Source of the DNA: Limosilactobacillus secaliphilus
GTDB taxonomy: Bacteria > Bacillota > Bacilli > Lactobacillales > Lactobacillaceae
Assembly: GCF_001437055.1 (NCBI RefSeq)
Contig: NZ_JQBW01000006.1
Coordinates: 65,145 to 129,144, forward strand
DNA: 64,000 bases
Direction of reading: 5' to 3'
Below the pieces are notes generated by a model. The model ran no database searches. It was given only the letters and a program-made list of their open reading frames with translations, and was not told the origin of the DNA. The translations under genes and the position numbers were made by a program. This document shows, piece by piece, positions 16,794 through 25,444 of this stretch (the first letter of the stretch is position 1; each line of letters starts with the position of its first letter).

Positions 16794-18167
16794 TCATTTG
16801 TTAGTCTTATTATCCGCTTCTGACTTGGCAGCGGAATCTTTGCCCGTCTTCTTGTCAGGCTGGGTTGCAATTTGGACTACCCGGAACTGACTAACATAGC
16901 TGTTTTGCATCTTAATCGGCGTGAATGAGAAGTTGCCTAAGCGCATCGGCCGGTTAAGCTTCATTGGGTATTCCTCTTCCAGGAAGAAGCCCGTCAGTGT
17001 TGCCACATCAGTCTTGTCGAATTGCGGAATTTCAACGTGGAAGTAACGTTCAAAGTCGGACAATGGCGTCTTTCCAGAGATTTGGTAAACTTGGTTGCCC
17101 TTGTTGTCCTTATCCAGCATTTGGATCTTGTCGGATGAAACATGGTCAATTTCTTCACGGACGTTACCAAACATTTCTTCGTAGATATCCTTGTCGGTCA
17201 CGATACCAGAAGTACCACCGTATTCGTCCTGAACCACGGCGATTGGGGCTTCTTTGCGCCGCATCTGCCGCAAAATTTCAACCAATGATTCGCTTTCGTA
17301 AACAACGGGGATCTTCCGAATGATCTCACGAATGGAAGATTCAGGGTTGATCCGGTTCTGCCGCATAATGTCGTAAGCGAAAATGTAGCCTAAGATATGG
17401 TCCTTGTCACCATTTTGAACAACTGGGTAACGGCTAAACCGCTTCTGGAAGTACAGGTTGGCCGCTTCGGCGATCGTGGCGTCACGGTCAATTACGACCA
17501 GCTGGGTCCGGTCAACCATGATGTCCCCCGCGGTCCGGTCGTTCATTTCAAAGGCCCGCCGCATGTAGAGCACGTCTTCCTTATCCATTTCACCGGCCTT
17601 TTCAGACTGCCGTGACAAGGTCAGAATTTCATTTTGCGAGTAAGTATCCTCTTCCGGACGCACGTTGTAACCCAACAGCTTGGTGAAGCCAGCCGCTGCG
17701 ACAGCGAACAGCCAAACGAATGGGTAGAAGATGGTATGGAAGAATTGGATTGGGTGAACAATGGCCAACAGAATCGGCACTGGCCGGTCAATGGCCATGT
17801 TCTTTGGTACCAAGTCAGTGAAGACGGCATGGAAGAAGGTGAAGATCAGCACACCGATCACTGGTGCCAACGGCTTTAAAACGTCAGCCGGGATAAACCT
17901 CAGCTTCAAGAGCAAGTTGGTAATGTATTCGTCACCAATCCACCCTAAAATCAGGGAAGTCATCGTGACCCCAACTTGGGCCGTTGACAGATATTCGTTC
18001 AGGTTGGCCACCATGTGCTCAGCCCGCTTGACTTTCCGGGTCTGTTTCAGTTCCTGAAGTTCGCTCGGCCGCACCTTGACAACAGAATATTCAAGCAAGG
18101 TGAATAGGGCCGCCAGCAGTAAAATTAAGATAATTACAACTAAACTAACTAAATTATTACTTAGCAA
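16794..18167 (-). CDS. Hemolysin-family / CNNM (DUF21-CBS-CorC_HlyC) membrane protein
   Basis: Domain order is as in the family: a DUF21 region with three or four membrane helices (residues about 1-150), a CBS pair (about 205-335, with MVDRTQLVVIDRD and PIAVVQDEYGGTSGIVTDKD), and a CorC_HlyC domain (about 350-430). The tail is Lys-rich. Relatives take part in Mg2+ or Co2+ homeostasis; the hemolysin name is historical. The apparent start is TTG 18167 with a poor ribosome site. An ATG at 18180 with AAAGG before it is out of frame and encodes only MLKKVAK. The true start may therefore be disturbed or translationally coupled. Confidence 0.85.
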   Translation of the reverse strand: MLSNNLVSLVVIILILLLAALFTLLEYSVVKVRPSELQELKQTRKVKRAEHMVANLNEYLSTAQVGVTMTSLILGWIGDEYITNLLLKLRFIPADVLKPLAPVIGVLIFTFFHAVFTDLVPKNMAIDRPVPILLAIVHPIQFFHTIFYPFVWLFAVAAAGFTKLLGYNVRPEEDTYSQNEILTLSRQSEKAGEMDKEDVLYMRRAFEMNDRTAGDIMVDRTQLVVIDRDATIAEAANLYFQKRFSRYPVVQNGDKDHILGYIFAYDIMRQNRINPESSIREIIRKIPVVYESESLVEILRQMRRKEAPIAVVQDEYGGTSGIVTDKDIYEEMFGNVREEIDHVSSDKIQMLDKDNKGNQVYQISGKTPLSDFERYFHVEIPQFDKTDVATLTGFFLEEEYPMKLNRPMRLGNFSFTPIKMQNSYVSQFRVVQIATQPDKKTGKDSAAKSEADNKTNK

Positions 18168-18226
18168 CTTTCTTCAACATCCTTTATTGTTCTTTAAACC
18201 TATTGTAGCAAGCTTTCAGTGAGTGG

Positions 18227-19132
18227 TTAATTTTTTGGCGATCTTTTTTCAGCGACTGCCATTTGCGCCGTGATGAACTGCAAAAAGATCTGGGCAACCG
18301 TCCCTAATTGGCGATTCTTGCGCCAAGCCAACACGTGGCCGGCAACCTTTTCGGGACTGAACGGGACAAAGGCTAATTTACTATCATCATATTGATCAAA
18401 GACCCCCTTAATTCCTAAATGATAGTAGTGACCACTCTCAATTAGCGATTTGGCGTTCTCGGGCAAGTTAACCATTACCTTGATGTTCAACCGTTCCGGA
18501 TCCAGTTTCAGCACGTCGGTCAAGTCATCGCGAACAATATTACGCCGCCCGATAATTAACGGCAGCTGATAGATATCCTTGGCCGTCACCGCTTTTTTCT
18601 TTGCTAACGGATCGTCCTTCTGCATGATCAAGCCCCAGCAATCGTTGACCGGCAGTTGCAAGTAGTTGTACTTAGCAACTTCCACTGGCTGGATTAACGC
18701 GGCCATATCGCAAACGCCCTGGTCAATCCGCTGGCGCAGCGTATCACCATCGCCGTCAAACAGGCGGAAGCTGACTTGCGGATACTTTTCCTGGAACTTT
18801 TGAACGATCGCCATCATATAAGGGGCAACGCTGGATTCAACACAGCCTAGATTGATCGTTCCTGACAAGCGGTCACGGCCCTGCTGTAATTCATCTTCCG
18901 TATGATCAATTAAAGCCAGAATCGTTTGGGCCCGTTGCTGGAACAACACACCCGCGTCATTCAAGTGCAGCTGGTGTTTTTCCCGGTCAAACAGCTTGAC
19001 ACCAACTTCCTGCTCCAATTCCATGATCTGCCGCGATAAAGTCGGCTGGGTCACATGCAACTGTTGCGCAGCTTTCGTGAGATTATTGAGTTCAGCCACT
19101 TTAATGAAATAGCGTAAAACCCGTGTCTCCAT
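18227..19132 (-). CDS. LysR-family transcription regulator
   Basis: The N-terminal helix-turn-helix TKAAQQLHVTQPTLSRQIMELEQEVGVKLFDR (residues about 18-50) is the LysR signature. A substrate-binding domain fills the rest of about 300 residues. ATG 19132 has the better ribosome spacing; two GTG codons lie just before it. It is transcribed away from a cupin gene across a 149-nt gap, the classic arrangement in which a LysR protein controls its divergent neighbour. The inducer is unknown. Confidence 0.92.
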   Translation of the reverse strand: METRVLRYFIKVAELNNLTKAAQQLHVTQPTLSRQIMELEQEVGVKLFDREKHQLHLNDAGVLFQQRAQTILALIDHTEDELQQGRDRLSGTINLGCVESSVAPYMMAIVQKFQEKYPQVSFRLFDGDGDTLRQRIDQGVCDMAALIQPVEVAKYNYLQLPVNDCWGLIMQKDDPLAKKKAVTAKDIYQLPLIIGRRNIVRDDLTDVLKLDPERLNIKVMVNLPENAKSLIESGHYYHLGIKGVFDQYDDSKLAFVPFSPEKVAGHVLAWRKNRQLGTVAQIFLQFITAQMAVAEKRSPKN

Positions 19133-19280
19133 CACCACAAGACTCCTTTCGCTCCTTTTTGTTTATTATAGCAAAGCTTGGACCTTAATTCATTATCTGC
19201 ATAGCTTTTTAATATAAATAGGTATTTTACATCAAATTAACCATTCCTTAAAATAATAAGCAAATAAGGAGGAATCAAAC

Positions 19281-19697
19281 ATGAGTAAAAACGAAGAAGC
19301 AGTTAAAAACGACCTGTTTGGCTTTGGCGACAAGAACGTTGCTTATGCCAAATACTTCATCGGCACCTGTTACCTAAACGGCCTGGTAGCCCCTGACGAC
19401 AACATCGACGTCAACATCAGCAACGTAAACTTTGAGCCTGGCTGCCGCAATGATTGGCACATCCACCACAATGGCTACCAAATCCTGCTGGTCACTGCCG
19501 GTGAAGGCTGGTACCAAGAAGCTGGCAAACCCGCTCAGCTGCTCAAGCCCGGTGATGTGGTGGTCATTCACGAAGGTGTCAAGCACTGGCACGGCGCCAC
19601 CAAAGACTCCTGGTTCTCCCACATTGCGATCACCAAGGGCAGCAGCGAGTGGTGCGAAAAAGTTGACGACGAATACTACGAACAATTAGGCAAATAA
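19281..19697 (+). CDS. Small cupin-domain protein
   Basis: The 138-residue single-domain cupin shows motif 1 WHIHHNGYQILLVTAGEGWYQE (metal-binding His, His) and motif 2 PGDVVVIHEGVKHWHG. It resembles cupins found beside carboxymuconolactone decarboxylase-like proteins and may bind a metal and isomerise or sense a small aromatic or carbonyl compound. AAGGAGG precedes ATG 19281. The divergent LysR gene is its probable regulator. Confidence 0.85.
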   Translation: MSKNEEAVKNDLFGFGDKNVAYAKYFIGTCYLNGLVAPDDNIDVNISNVNFEPGCRNDWHIHHNGYQILLVTAGEGWYQEAGKPAQLLKPGDVVVIHEGVKHWHGATKDSWFSHIAITKGSSEWCEKVDDEYYEQLGK

Positions 19698-19707
19698 AAG
19701 CATTCAA

Positions 19708-19752
19708 AAAAGGCACTTCAATCACGGTCCAGCCGAGGTGAAGTGCCCTTTA
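19708..19752. terminator. Terminator shared by the cupin and HxlR genes
   Basis: The stem 19711-19720 with 19739-19748 is flanked by A's on the left and T's on the right and lies between convergent genes. Confidence 0.75.
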
Positions 19753-19770
19753 CTTTCGATATCTTAACTA

Positions 19771-20196
19771 TTAATTTTGATGGAGGTCTTTTTTCCATTC
19801 CTTCAGGTGTTCCTTGGTCATCGCACAAACACCGTCAATCCCCAGTTGGTGCATCTTATCGGTACACATGATCTTGACCTGGTCACCCTTTGACTTGGCC
19901 CGCGTCTCACCCCAGAAATTCAGGTAACGCATGGATGCATACAGGTCCTCACCGGATGGCGTTAATGAATACTCGACGTGCGGCGGGATAGTCGCAAAAC
20001 TCTTGCGGGCGACCAAACCAGCTTCGGTTAAGTCATGCAGACACTGCGACAGGACCTTTGAGGAGATCCCCAGTTGTTTCTCCAATTCGCCGGTGCGCCA
20101 AGAATGACCAGCGAGCAAGAATATGATGACCGGCTTCCACTTGCCACCAACGATGGTCAAGGCATAATCAACACCGGTGTTATACACTTGTTTCAT
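19771..20196 (-). CDS. HxlR-family winged-helix regulator
   Basis: The 141-residue protein carries ALTIVGGKWKPVIIFLL, then RTGELEKQLGISSKVLSQCLHDLTEAGLV, the HxlR winged-helix signature. Such proteins often sense electrophiles or redox stress and repress reductase or dehydrogenase genes. ATG 20196 is chosen because GGAGGG lies 7 nt before it; the ATG at 20223 lacks a site. Cysteines are present (in CLHDL and near the C-terminus), so thiol sensing is possible. It is divergent from a YbaK-like gene and close to an SDR gene with palindromes in its promoter. Confidence 0.88.
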   Translation of the reverse strand: MKQVYNTGVDYALTIVGGKWKPVIIFLLAGHSWRTGELEKQLGISSKVLSQCLHDLTEAGLVARKSFATIPPHVEYSLTPSGEDLYASMRYLNFWGETRAKSKGDQVKIMCTDKMHQLGIDGVCAMTKEHLKEWKKDLHQN

Positions 20197-20311
20197 CGCA
20201 AACCCTCCTTCATCCTCCTTCATATTTTAACATGCGTTCTCGCGTTCTCGCTCCCCCCCTAAGCTCAAAACGATCGTGATAAAATAAGGATGATCATAAG
20301 GAGGTTTTATT

Positions 20312-20836
20312 ATGACACTGAAATTTGTTCCTTTTAATGAACACCCCGAATATGCCGGCAAGAAAATGCAAGACTACCTGCGCGAACACCAGCTGGATTC
20401 ATTGATCAAGATTGCCAAGATTAGTCCTGATCAGGCTAACGGTGGTCAGGTTGCCAAGGCCGCCAACATCGACCCAAAGAAGGAATTAAATTGCCTGGTC
20501 TTAACCGGCAAAGGTCATGGCGTTGTCAAATATGCCGCCGTCCTGGTTCCCTTCCAGAAGAAAATCAATACCGGCTCGGTCTTAAAACACGCCATGGAGG
20601 TGCACCGCGAGTCCTTTGCTGATCTGAAGTGGGTCACCAAGGTTACGGATATGGAATATGGCTCCATTGGTCCGGTCGGCCTGCCTGAAGACTGGAAACT
20701 GCTGATCGATAGTGGGATCAAGGACTTAGATGAAGTCATCTTTGGCAGCGGCCGCGTTGATTCCAAGATGTTAGCCCCTGTCAGCGTCTTTGATAAGGTG
20801 CCAAACGTCCAATTCGTGGATGGCCTTGCCAAATAA
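20312..20836 (+). CDS. YbaK/EbsC-type aminoacyl-tRNA deacylase-like protein
   Basis: The 174-residue protein has the YbaK fold pattern: ANGGQVAKAANIDPKKELNCLVL early, then VTDMEYGSIGPVGLPEDWKLLIDSGIKDLDEVIFGSGR, the segment around the catalytic GxxxPxGLP loop. Family members hydrolyse mischarged tRNAs such as Cys-tRNAPro. Specificity cannot be assigned. A different member, PrdX-like, lies at 25445. The gene starts 8 nt after AAGGAGG, divergent from the HxlR gene. Confidence 0.8.
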   Translation: MTLKFVPFNEHPEYAGKKMQDYLREHQLDSLIKIAKISPDQANGGQVAKAANIDPKKELNCLVLTGKGHGVVKYAAVLVPFQKKINTGSVLKHAMEVHRESFADLKWVTKVTDMEYGSIGPVGLPEDWKLLIDSGIKDLDEVIFGSGRVDSKMLAPVSVFDKVPNVQFVDGLAK

Positions 20837-20878
20837 TTTAGACATGACTTTCTTACGCCACCGCTAATTCCAACCTCA

Positions 20879-20936
20879 AGGTAAGCAGGTTACCTCAAAG
20901 TAGCTACTTACATTTTGTAAGCTAGTTGTCTATACT
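20879..20936 (+). promoter_or_regulatory. Promoter of the SDR gene with a cluster of operator-like palindromes
   Basis: TTACAT (20908-20913), a 17-bp spacer and TATACT (20931-20936) form a promoter. Three inverted repeats crowd it: AGGTAA-N5-TTACCT (20879-20895), AAGTAGCTACTT (20898-20909) and CTTAC-N5-GTAAG (20907-20921), the last covering the -35. Such GTA/TAC dyads resemble HxlR/YodB-type operators, and an HxlR gene lies nearby. Confidence 0.6.
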
Positions 20937-20967
20937 GATGATGAAGCAAACAAAGGAGGAATTAAGC

Positions 20968-21624
20968 ATGAGTAAGAAAGTATTAATTCTGGGTGCCACC
21001 GGCCATATCGCCCACTTTGCCATTGAGGCATTAATCGACCAAAGTGACTACCAACTGGCATTGTTCACCCGCCATCCGCAGCACTTGCCAGAATATGACC
21101 AGTCGCGGATCAACGTCATTCAAGGCAATACGTTGAATCAAAGCGACCTAGACCAGGCAATGAAGGGTGTCGACATGGTCTATGCCAACCTGGCAAACCC
21201 TGAGATCAAACAGCAGGCCCAAAACATTGTGACCAGCATGGACAAAAATGGCGTGAAGACCTTAGTTTGGATTTCCACCTTGGGCATTTATAACGAGGTG
21301 CCGGGCAAGTTTGGCGAATGGAACAATAATATGTTGGGCTTCGGCAAAGCAGATGGCTACTTAACCACCTACCGGGCAGCCGCCGATGTCATCGAAGCTT
21401 CCGACTTGAATTACACCATCGTCCGCCCTGCCTGGTTGACCAACAAGGACGAGGTTGACTACGAAACAACCGACAAGGGCCAAGACTTCAAGGGCACGGA
21501 AGTCAGTCGCAAGTCCATCGGAAACTTTGTCGCCCGTGTTTTGGAAAATCCGGCACCGTTTGCTAAACGTTCCATTGGTGTCAACAAGCCACATACCGAC
21601 GGCGACAAACCTGCTTGGTACTAA
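20968..21624 (+). CDS. NAD(P)-binding SDR / NmrA-like oxidoreductase
   Basis: The 218-residue Rossmann protein begins KKVLILGATGHIAHFAIEAL, giving the GxxGxxA dinucleotide motif. It lacks the classical YxxxK in the usual place and fits the atypical SDR/NmrA group that senses or uses NAD(P)H. ATG 20968 follows AAGGAGGA. The heavily decorated promoter and the nearby HxlR regulator suggest induction by electrophile or redox stress. Confidence 0.82.
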   Translation: MSKKVLILGATGHIAHFAIEALIDQSDYQLALFTRHPQHLPEYDQSRINVIQGNTLNQSDLDQAMKGVDMVYANLANPEIKQQAQNIVTSMDKNGVKTLVWISTLGIYNEVPGKFGEWNNNMLGFGKADGYLTTYRAAADVIEASDLNYTIVRPAWLTNKDEVDYETTDKGQDFKGTEVSRKSIGNFVARVLENPAPFAKRSIGVNKPHTDGDKPAWY

Positions 21625-21653
21625 TTGACCACCATACCGTCATAAAAACACGC

Positions 21654-21684
21654 AAAAAGGCTGCAGCAAAACTACAGCCTTTTT
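21654..21684. terminator. Bidirectional terminator between the SDR and GNAT genes
   Basis: AAAAAGGCTG (21654-21663) pairs exactly with CAGCCTTTTT (21675-21684) between convergent genes. Confidence 0.85.
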
Positions 21685-21704
21685 ATCATATATTGATTGT
21701 AAGA

Positions 21705-22229
21705 TTAATTGCCCGTCAGGTATTCATAAACGATGCAGGTCTCATCTTTACGATAAACACCGTGCAACTTCCCGACTTCCTTAAAACCACTCTTAACAAT
21801 CAGGTGTTGCATGGCCTGGTTGTCCTCGTGAGTGTCGATCCGGATTGACTTAATGTCGGTCCGGTGAGTCTTAATGTAGTCAACCATTTGCGTGAAAAGC
21901 CCCGACGCATAACCATGGCCGGCATGATTAGAATGGATAGCGACGCGGTGGACCGTCAAGTAAGCATCCGTGTCGACCAGCCAGTCACCATCCAGCTCGT
22001 CGTAAGCGTGGTCCGGTGAAGGCATGATCGTGAAAACCCCAACGGTTTCGTCATCATCAGAATGAACCAAGTACGCATAGCCATGTTCAATATCTTCTTG
22101 AACGTGGGTCGGGTTCGGGTAGTCACCCTGCCACTGGTCAATTCCCTGCTCAGCGAGTTGGTTGCGACCGTCCTGGAGAATCTCCACGATCCGGTCAAAA
22201 TCGGCGGTGGTTGCCTTTTCTAAATGCAT
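21705..22229 (-). CDS. GNAT-family N-acetyltransferase
   Basis: The 174-residue GNAT protein starts MHLEKATTADFDRIVEIL. Its acetyl-CoA site reads VHRVAIHSNHAGHGYASGLFTQMVDYIK (Q/RxxGxG/A-like: HAGHGYA), and the C-terminal strand is GFKEVGKLHGVYRKDE. The substrate is unknown. It is monocistronic; AAAGGA precedes ATG 22229. Confidence 0.88.
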   Translation of the reverse strand: MHLEKATTADFDRIVEILQDGRNQLAEQGIDQWQGDYPNPTHVQEDIEHGYAYLVHSDDDETVGVFTIMPSPDHAYDELDGDWLVDTDAYLTVHRVAIHSNHAGHGYASGLFTQMVDYIKTHRTDIKSIRIDTHEDNQAMQHLIVKSGFKEVGKLHGVYRKDETCIVYEYLTGN

Positions 22230-22353
22230 ACAATCATTCCTTTCATTTTGACATCAATGCAAATAATTTATCAAAAATTGCTTGGTCGCGCAAATGAAAG
22301 GCTCATTGACAGTTTTTTTGAAATAACTAGCGATAAGTTAAGGAGGTACCAAC

Positions 22354-23211
22354 ATGAGTAAACGAGCAACACACTGGCTGAGTGCGATCATCATCTTGAT
22401 TATCGTCGGCATTGTGGGTTTTGCCTGGTATAATCAGCACCGCGCTAATAAATTCGTCCAATCAACCACGCCGACCCTGTTCTTCCACGGTGGCGGCAGC
22501 AGCTACCATGCCGAAGAGCACATGGTCAATGCGGCAAAGAAGGCTGGCGTCACCAAGACCGTGATCCGCGCCAACGTTGACAAAAACGGCAAAGTCACCC
22601 TGCACGGCACGATGCACAAGAATTCGATCAACCCGATCATCGAAGTCAACTATGAAAACAACCGGCAGTTTGACTTCAACAAGCATGGTGAGTGGGCCAC
22701 GGCGGTCGTCAAAGAATTGCGCGACCAATATGGCGTCAAAAAGATCAACATGGTTGGTCATTCGCTAGGCAACATTTCCATCATGTACTACATGTTGCAG
22801 AACGCTAACAACAAACAGATGCCTCAGCTGCAAAAAGAAGTCAACATGGCCGGGCACTTTGACGGCCTGGACTTTAAGCAACTGCCAGCGCCAATGCGGC
22901 AGCCGGCTGATCTAAAGCTAGACAAGAATGGCAAGCCGAATCATATGAACGCGACTTATCAACAAATGACTGCCCTGCGCCACCTTTACCCGAAAAACCA
23001 GGTCCGCGTCTTGAACATCATCGGTGACATTGGCGGCCATACCGATGGCACCGTCAAAAATGTATCCTCGCTAAGCCTCAAATATTTGGTCGCTGACCGG
23101 GCAAAGTCCTACCAGGTCAAGGTCTTCCACGGTAAGAACGCACGCCACAGTAAGCTGCACAACAATCCCGATGTCGACAAAATCTTAATTAAATTCTTGT
23201 GGGGCAAATGA
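22354..23211 (+). CDS. Membrane-anchored alpha/beta hydrolase of the DUF915 family
   Basis: The 285-residue protein has a membrane segment at about residues 8-25 and an extracellular alpha/beta hydrolase domain. The oxyanion segment is LFFHGGGSS, the nucleophile elbow is GHSLGN (135-140, Ser 137), and GDIGGHTDG and KNARHSKLH supply the Asp and His. It is the second DUF915 hydrolase in this window and is only distantly similar to the one at 8165. AAGGAGG lies upstream. Its stop overlaps the start of the next gene (ATGA), so the two are coupled. Confidence 0.87.
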   Translation: MSKRATHWLSAIIILIIVGIVGFAWYNQHRANKFVQSTTPTLFFHGGGSSYHAEEHMVNAAKKAGVTKTVIRANVDKNGKVTLHGTMHKNSINPIIEVNYENNRQFDFNKHGEWATAVVKELRDQYGVKKINMVGHSLGNISIMYYMLQNANNKQMPQLQKEVNMAGHFDGLDFKQLPAPMRQPADLKLDKNGKPNHMNATYQQMTALRHLYPKNQVRVLNIIGDIGGHTDGTVKNVSSLSLKYLVADRAKSYQVKVFHGKNARHSKLHNNPDVDKILIKFLWGK

Positions 23212-23852
23212 TGAAACTAACACTAAGACAACTGTACGATAAGATGCATGAGCACATGGGGCCCAGCGGCTGGTGGCCGGCAGAAAGCAAAGAGGAGATC
23301 ATCTGCGGTGCCATCCTGATTCAAAACACCAACTGGCAAAACGCTGATCGGGCTGTCGCCAATTTGCGAGCAAGTACCGGCTTTGATCCGAAAAAGCTGC
23401 ATACATTGACGATCAGCCAATTGCAAGAGCTGGTCCGGCCAGCGGGTTTCTTCCACAACAAATCACTGGCTATTCAAACCGTCTTTGACTGGCTGGCCCG
23501 GTTTGACTTTGACTATGGGCGAATAGCGACAACCTATAGAGCTCAATTAAGAAAAGCCCTGCTCGACTTGCATGGGGTCGGCCAAGAAACAGCCGATGTG
23601 TTGCGAGTCTATATCTTCGATCAGCCCGCCTTTGTGAGTGACAAATATGCCCGGACGCTGGTCAGTCACCTAGGTGCGGGCACTTACAAGAGTTACCAAG
23701 ACCTGGCGCGGCACTGTCAACTAAGTGCTAATTTCAGTGTTGCAGACGCCCAAGATTTCCATGGCTTGATCGACGAGTTCGGCAAACAGTATTTCCGCGG
23801 AAAAGATCGGTTCGACGATAGCTTTTTAGCCACTGATCGATTAGTCCTTTAA
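23208..23852 (+). CDS. HhH-GPD DNA glycosylase, endonuclease III-like but lacking Fe-S cysteines
   Basis: About 214 residues. The helix-hairpin-helix reads LLDLHGVGQETADVL, with the catalytic-type Asp in FVSDKYAR. The catalytic Lys of bifunctional endonuclease III (GVGxKTA) is Glu here, which suggests a monofunctional glycosylase if active. The four-cysteine Fe-S motif after the domain is absent. These proteins flip out damaged or mismatched bases. The start ATG 23208 overlaps the hydrolase stop. The 3' end overlaps the convergent GT8 gene by 12 nt. Confidence 0.82.
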   Translation: MMKLTLRQLYDKMHEHMGPSGWWPAESKEEIICGAILIQNTNWQNADRAVANLRASTGFDPKKLHTLTISQLQELVRPAGFFHNKSLAIQTVFDWLARFDFDYGRIATTYRAQLRKALLDLHGVGQETADVLRVYIFDQPAFVSDKYARTLVSHLGAGTYKSYQDLARHCQLSANFSVADAQDFHGLIDEFGKQYFRGKDRFDDSFLATDRLVL

Positions 23853-24659
23853 ATAACGATTGGCCATCTGATAATAATTCTTGTACAAAGCCGTTAAACG
23901 ACCATGGTTAACTGTTGTTAGCCATGGTTTTTCACGTCCGCAGTAATGTAGAAGAACGGTATGTTTCATCACCCAATCTAGTGTCCATTCACCGAGCGAA
24001 ATAGTTTGATAAATAGCCAGGTTACGACAGTCAAAATTGTAAAGCTGGTCGGGAACCGACAGAATCTGGTCACCATACAGGGCATTCAAAACGTCCTGAT
24101 CAGGCAATAATACCAAGTGGTTCCGCAGGTAATCAAAAATATCCTGGGCATGCACCCGCTGGCGAATCTTGGGCAGGTTCATCAGCAAAACACCCGAATT
24201 GTAGTACCCGTCCGCATCAAAATTTTGCAGACGGATTTTATTAATCGTCTCGGTCACGTTAGTCAGGTTGGTGTGGATTGCCGAAGCGTACATGTAACGG
24301 CTAAGATCAGTCTCGTACAAGGGCTGCAAATCATTGATACAAAGAATGTCGGCATCCAGGTATAGGATCCGGTCCAGATCTGCAGGCAGATATTTGTGAG
24401 CCAGCAATCGATAATAAATGGTAGTTGGATAACGGTCAGTCACCGGTGCATTCACAAAATCATCGCGCGGAATGCGGACAGGGTGGAAGGTCATGCCTAG
24501 TTTCTGGATGCCGCGTTTAAGCACGCCTTCATGGTGGAATTGACCATTGTAAATGACATAAACGTCAATTCTTTGTGGCTGACTGTTCAGGTGAATAGAT
24601 AACAAAGTTGTTAGCATCTGGCGATAGAAACGATCGTCAATTGAAAATAAGAGATTCAT
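23841..24659 (-). CDS. GT8-family glycosyltransferase
   Basis: About 272 residues, starting NLLFSIDDRFYRQMLTTLLSI. The DxD motif is in RILYLDADILCIND, and a later YYNSGVLLMNL segment is typical of GT8 retaining transferases (galactosyl/glucosyl, LPS or teichoic acid type). The C-terminal HYCGREKPW provides the usual HxxGxxKPW nucleotide-binding motif. The acceptor is unknown. ATG 24659 has better spacing from AGGAG than ATG 24662. Confidence 0.9.
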   Translation of the reverse strand: MNLLFSIDDRFYRQMLTTLLSIHLNSQPQRIDVYVIYNGQFHHEGVLKRGIQKLGMTFHPVRIPRDDFVNAPVTDRYPTTIYYRLLAHKYLPADLDRILYLDADILCINDLQPLYETDLSRYMYASAIHTNLTNVTETINKIRLQNFDADGYYNSGVLLMNLPKIRQRVHAQDIFDYLRNHLVLLPDQDVLNALYGDQILSVPDQLYNFDCRNLAIYQTISLGEWTLDWVMKHTVLLHYCGREKPWLTTVNHGRLTALYKNYYQMANRYLKD

Positions 24660-24738
24660 CATGTCACTCCTGTTTAACTTGCACTCAATTTAAAAATGGC
24701 TTAGTCTGGTTATATTGTACATGAGAGGAATTAGAAAT

Positions 24739-25395
24739 ATGGAACCGGCAACGCAATTAGATGCCATTAAACACTACACAATTCAGAAATTAGGCAATGA
24801 CGAGACAGGTCATGGCATTGACCACATCAAGCGGGTGGTCCGCATGGCGCGGCAGTTAGCGAAAGAAGAAGGGATCGACCCCTTCATCCCCGTGGCAGCC
24901 GCCTACCTGCATGATACGATTGATGAAAAGCTGGTCATGTCCGTCAAGGAAGCTCAAAGCGAGCTGCGTGAGTTCTTGCGCAAGATCGATTTTCGCAATG
25001 ACCAAATCCAAGCGGTCATGGACATCATCACGCAGATGTCATTTGCCAACACCTTAGAGGGTCAACGCCCACAGTTAACGCTGGAAGGACAGATTGTACA
25101 AGATGCCGATTGGCTGGATGCCATTGGCGCCATCGGGATTGTGCGGGCCGTTTACTATGGCGGCAAGCATGGTGAACGAATTTATGATCCGCTCATCAAG
25201 CCGCGGGAAAACATGGACCGCAATGAATATCGCAACCTGTCTCACGAAACGATTATCAATCATTTCTATGAAAAACTACTCAAACTAAAGGACATGCTTA
25301 ACACCAAAGCCGCTAAGCGCGTGGCCGAGCACCGGCAGCAGATCATGCTGGAGTTCCTGGACGAATTTAAGCAGGAATGGGACGCAGAAAAATAA
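24739..25395 (+). CDS. HD-domain phosphohydrolase
   Basis: About 218 residues. The metal-binding residues of an HD domain are visible as GHGIDHIKRVVRMA, AAAYLHDTIDEK and QDADWLDAIGAIGIVRA. This resembles the YedJ/YpgQ group of HD nucleotide hydrolases, some of which cleave (d)NTPs. GAGAGGAA precedes ATG 24739 by about 8 nt. Monocistronic. Confidence 0.88.
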   Translation: MEPATQLDAIKHYTIQKLGNDETGHGIDHIKRVVRMARQLAKEEGIDPFIPVAAAYLHDTIDEKLVMSVKEAQSELREFLRKIDFRNDQIQAVMDIITQMSFANTLEGQRPQLTLEGQIVQDADWLDAIGAIGIVRAVYYGGKHGERIYDPLIKPRENMDRNEYRNLSHETIINHFYEKLLKLKDMLNTKAAKRVAEHRQQIMLEFLDEFKQEWDAEK

Positions 25396-25406
25396 GTGTA
25401 AACAAT

Positions 25407-25442
25407 AGGAGCTAGCTTCAACCATGAAGCTAGCTCCTTTTT
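25407..25442. terminator. Terminator between the HD hydrolase and prdX genes
   Basis: A perfect 14-bp stem (25407-25420 with 25425-25438) is followed by a T run. Confidence 0.85.
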
Positions 25443-25444
25443 GT

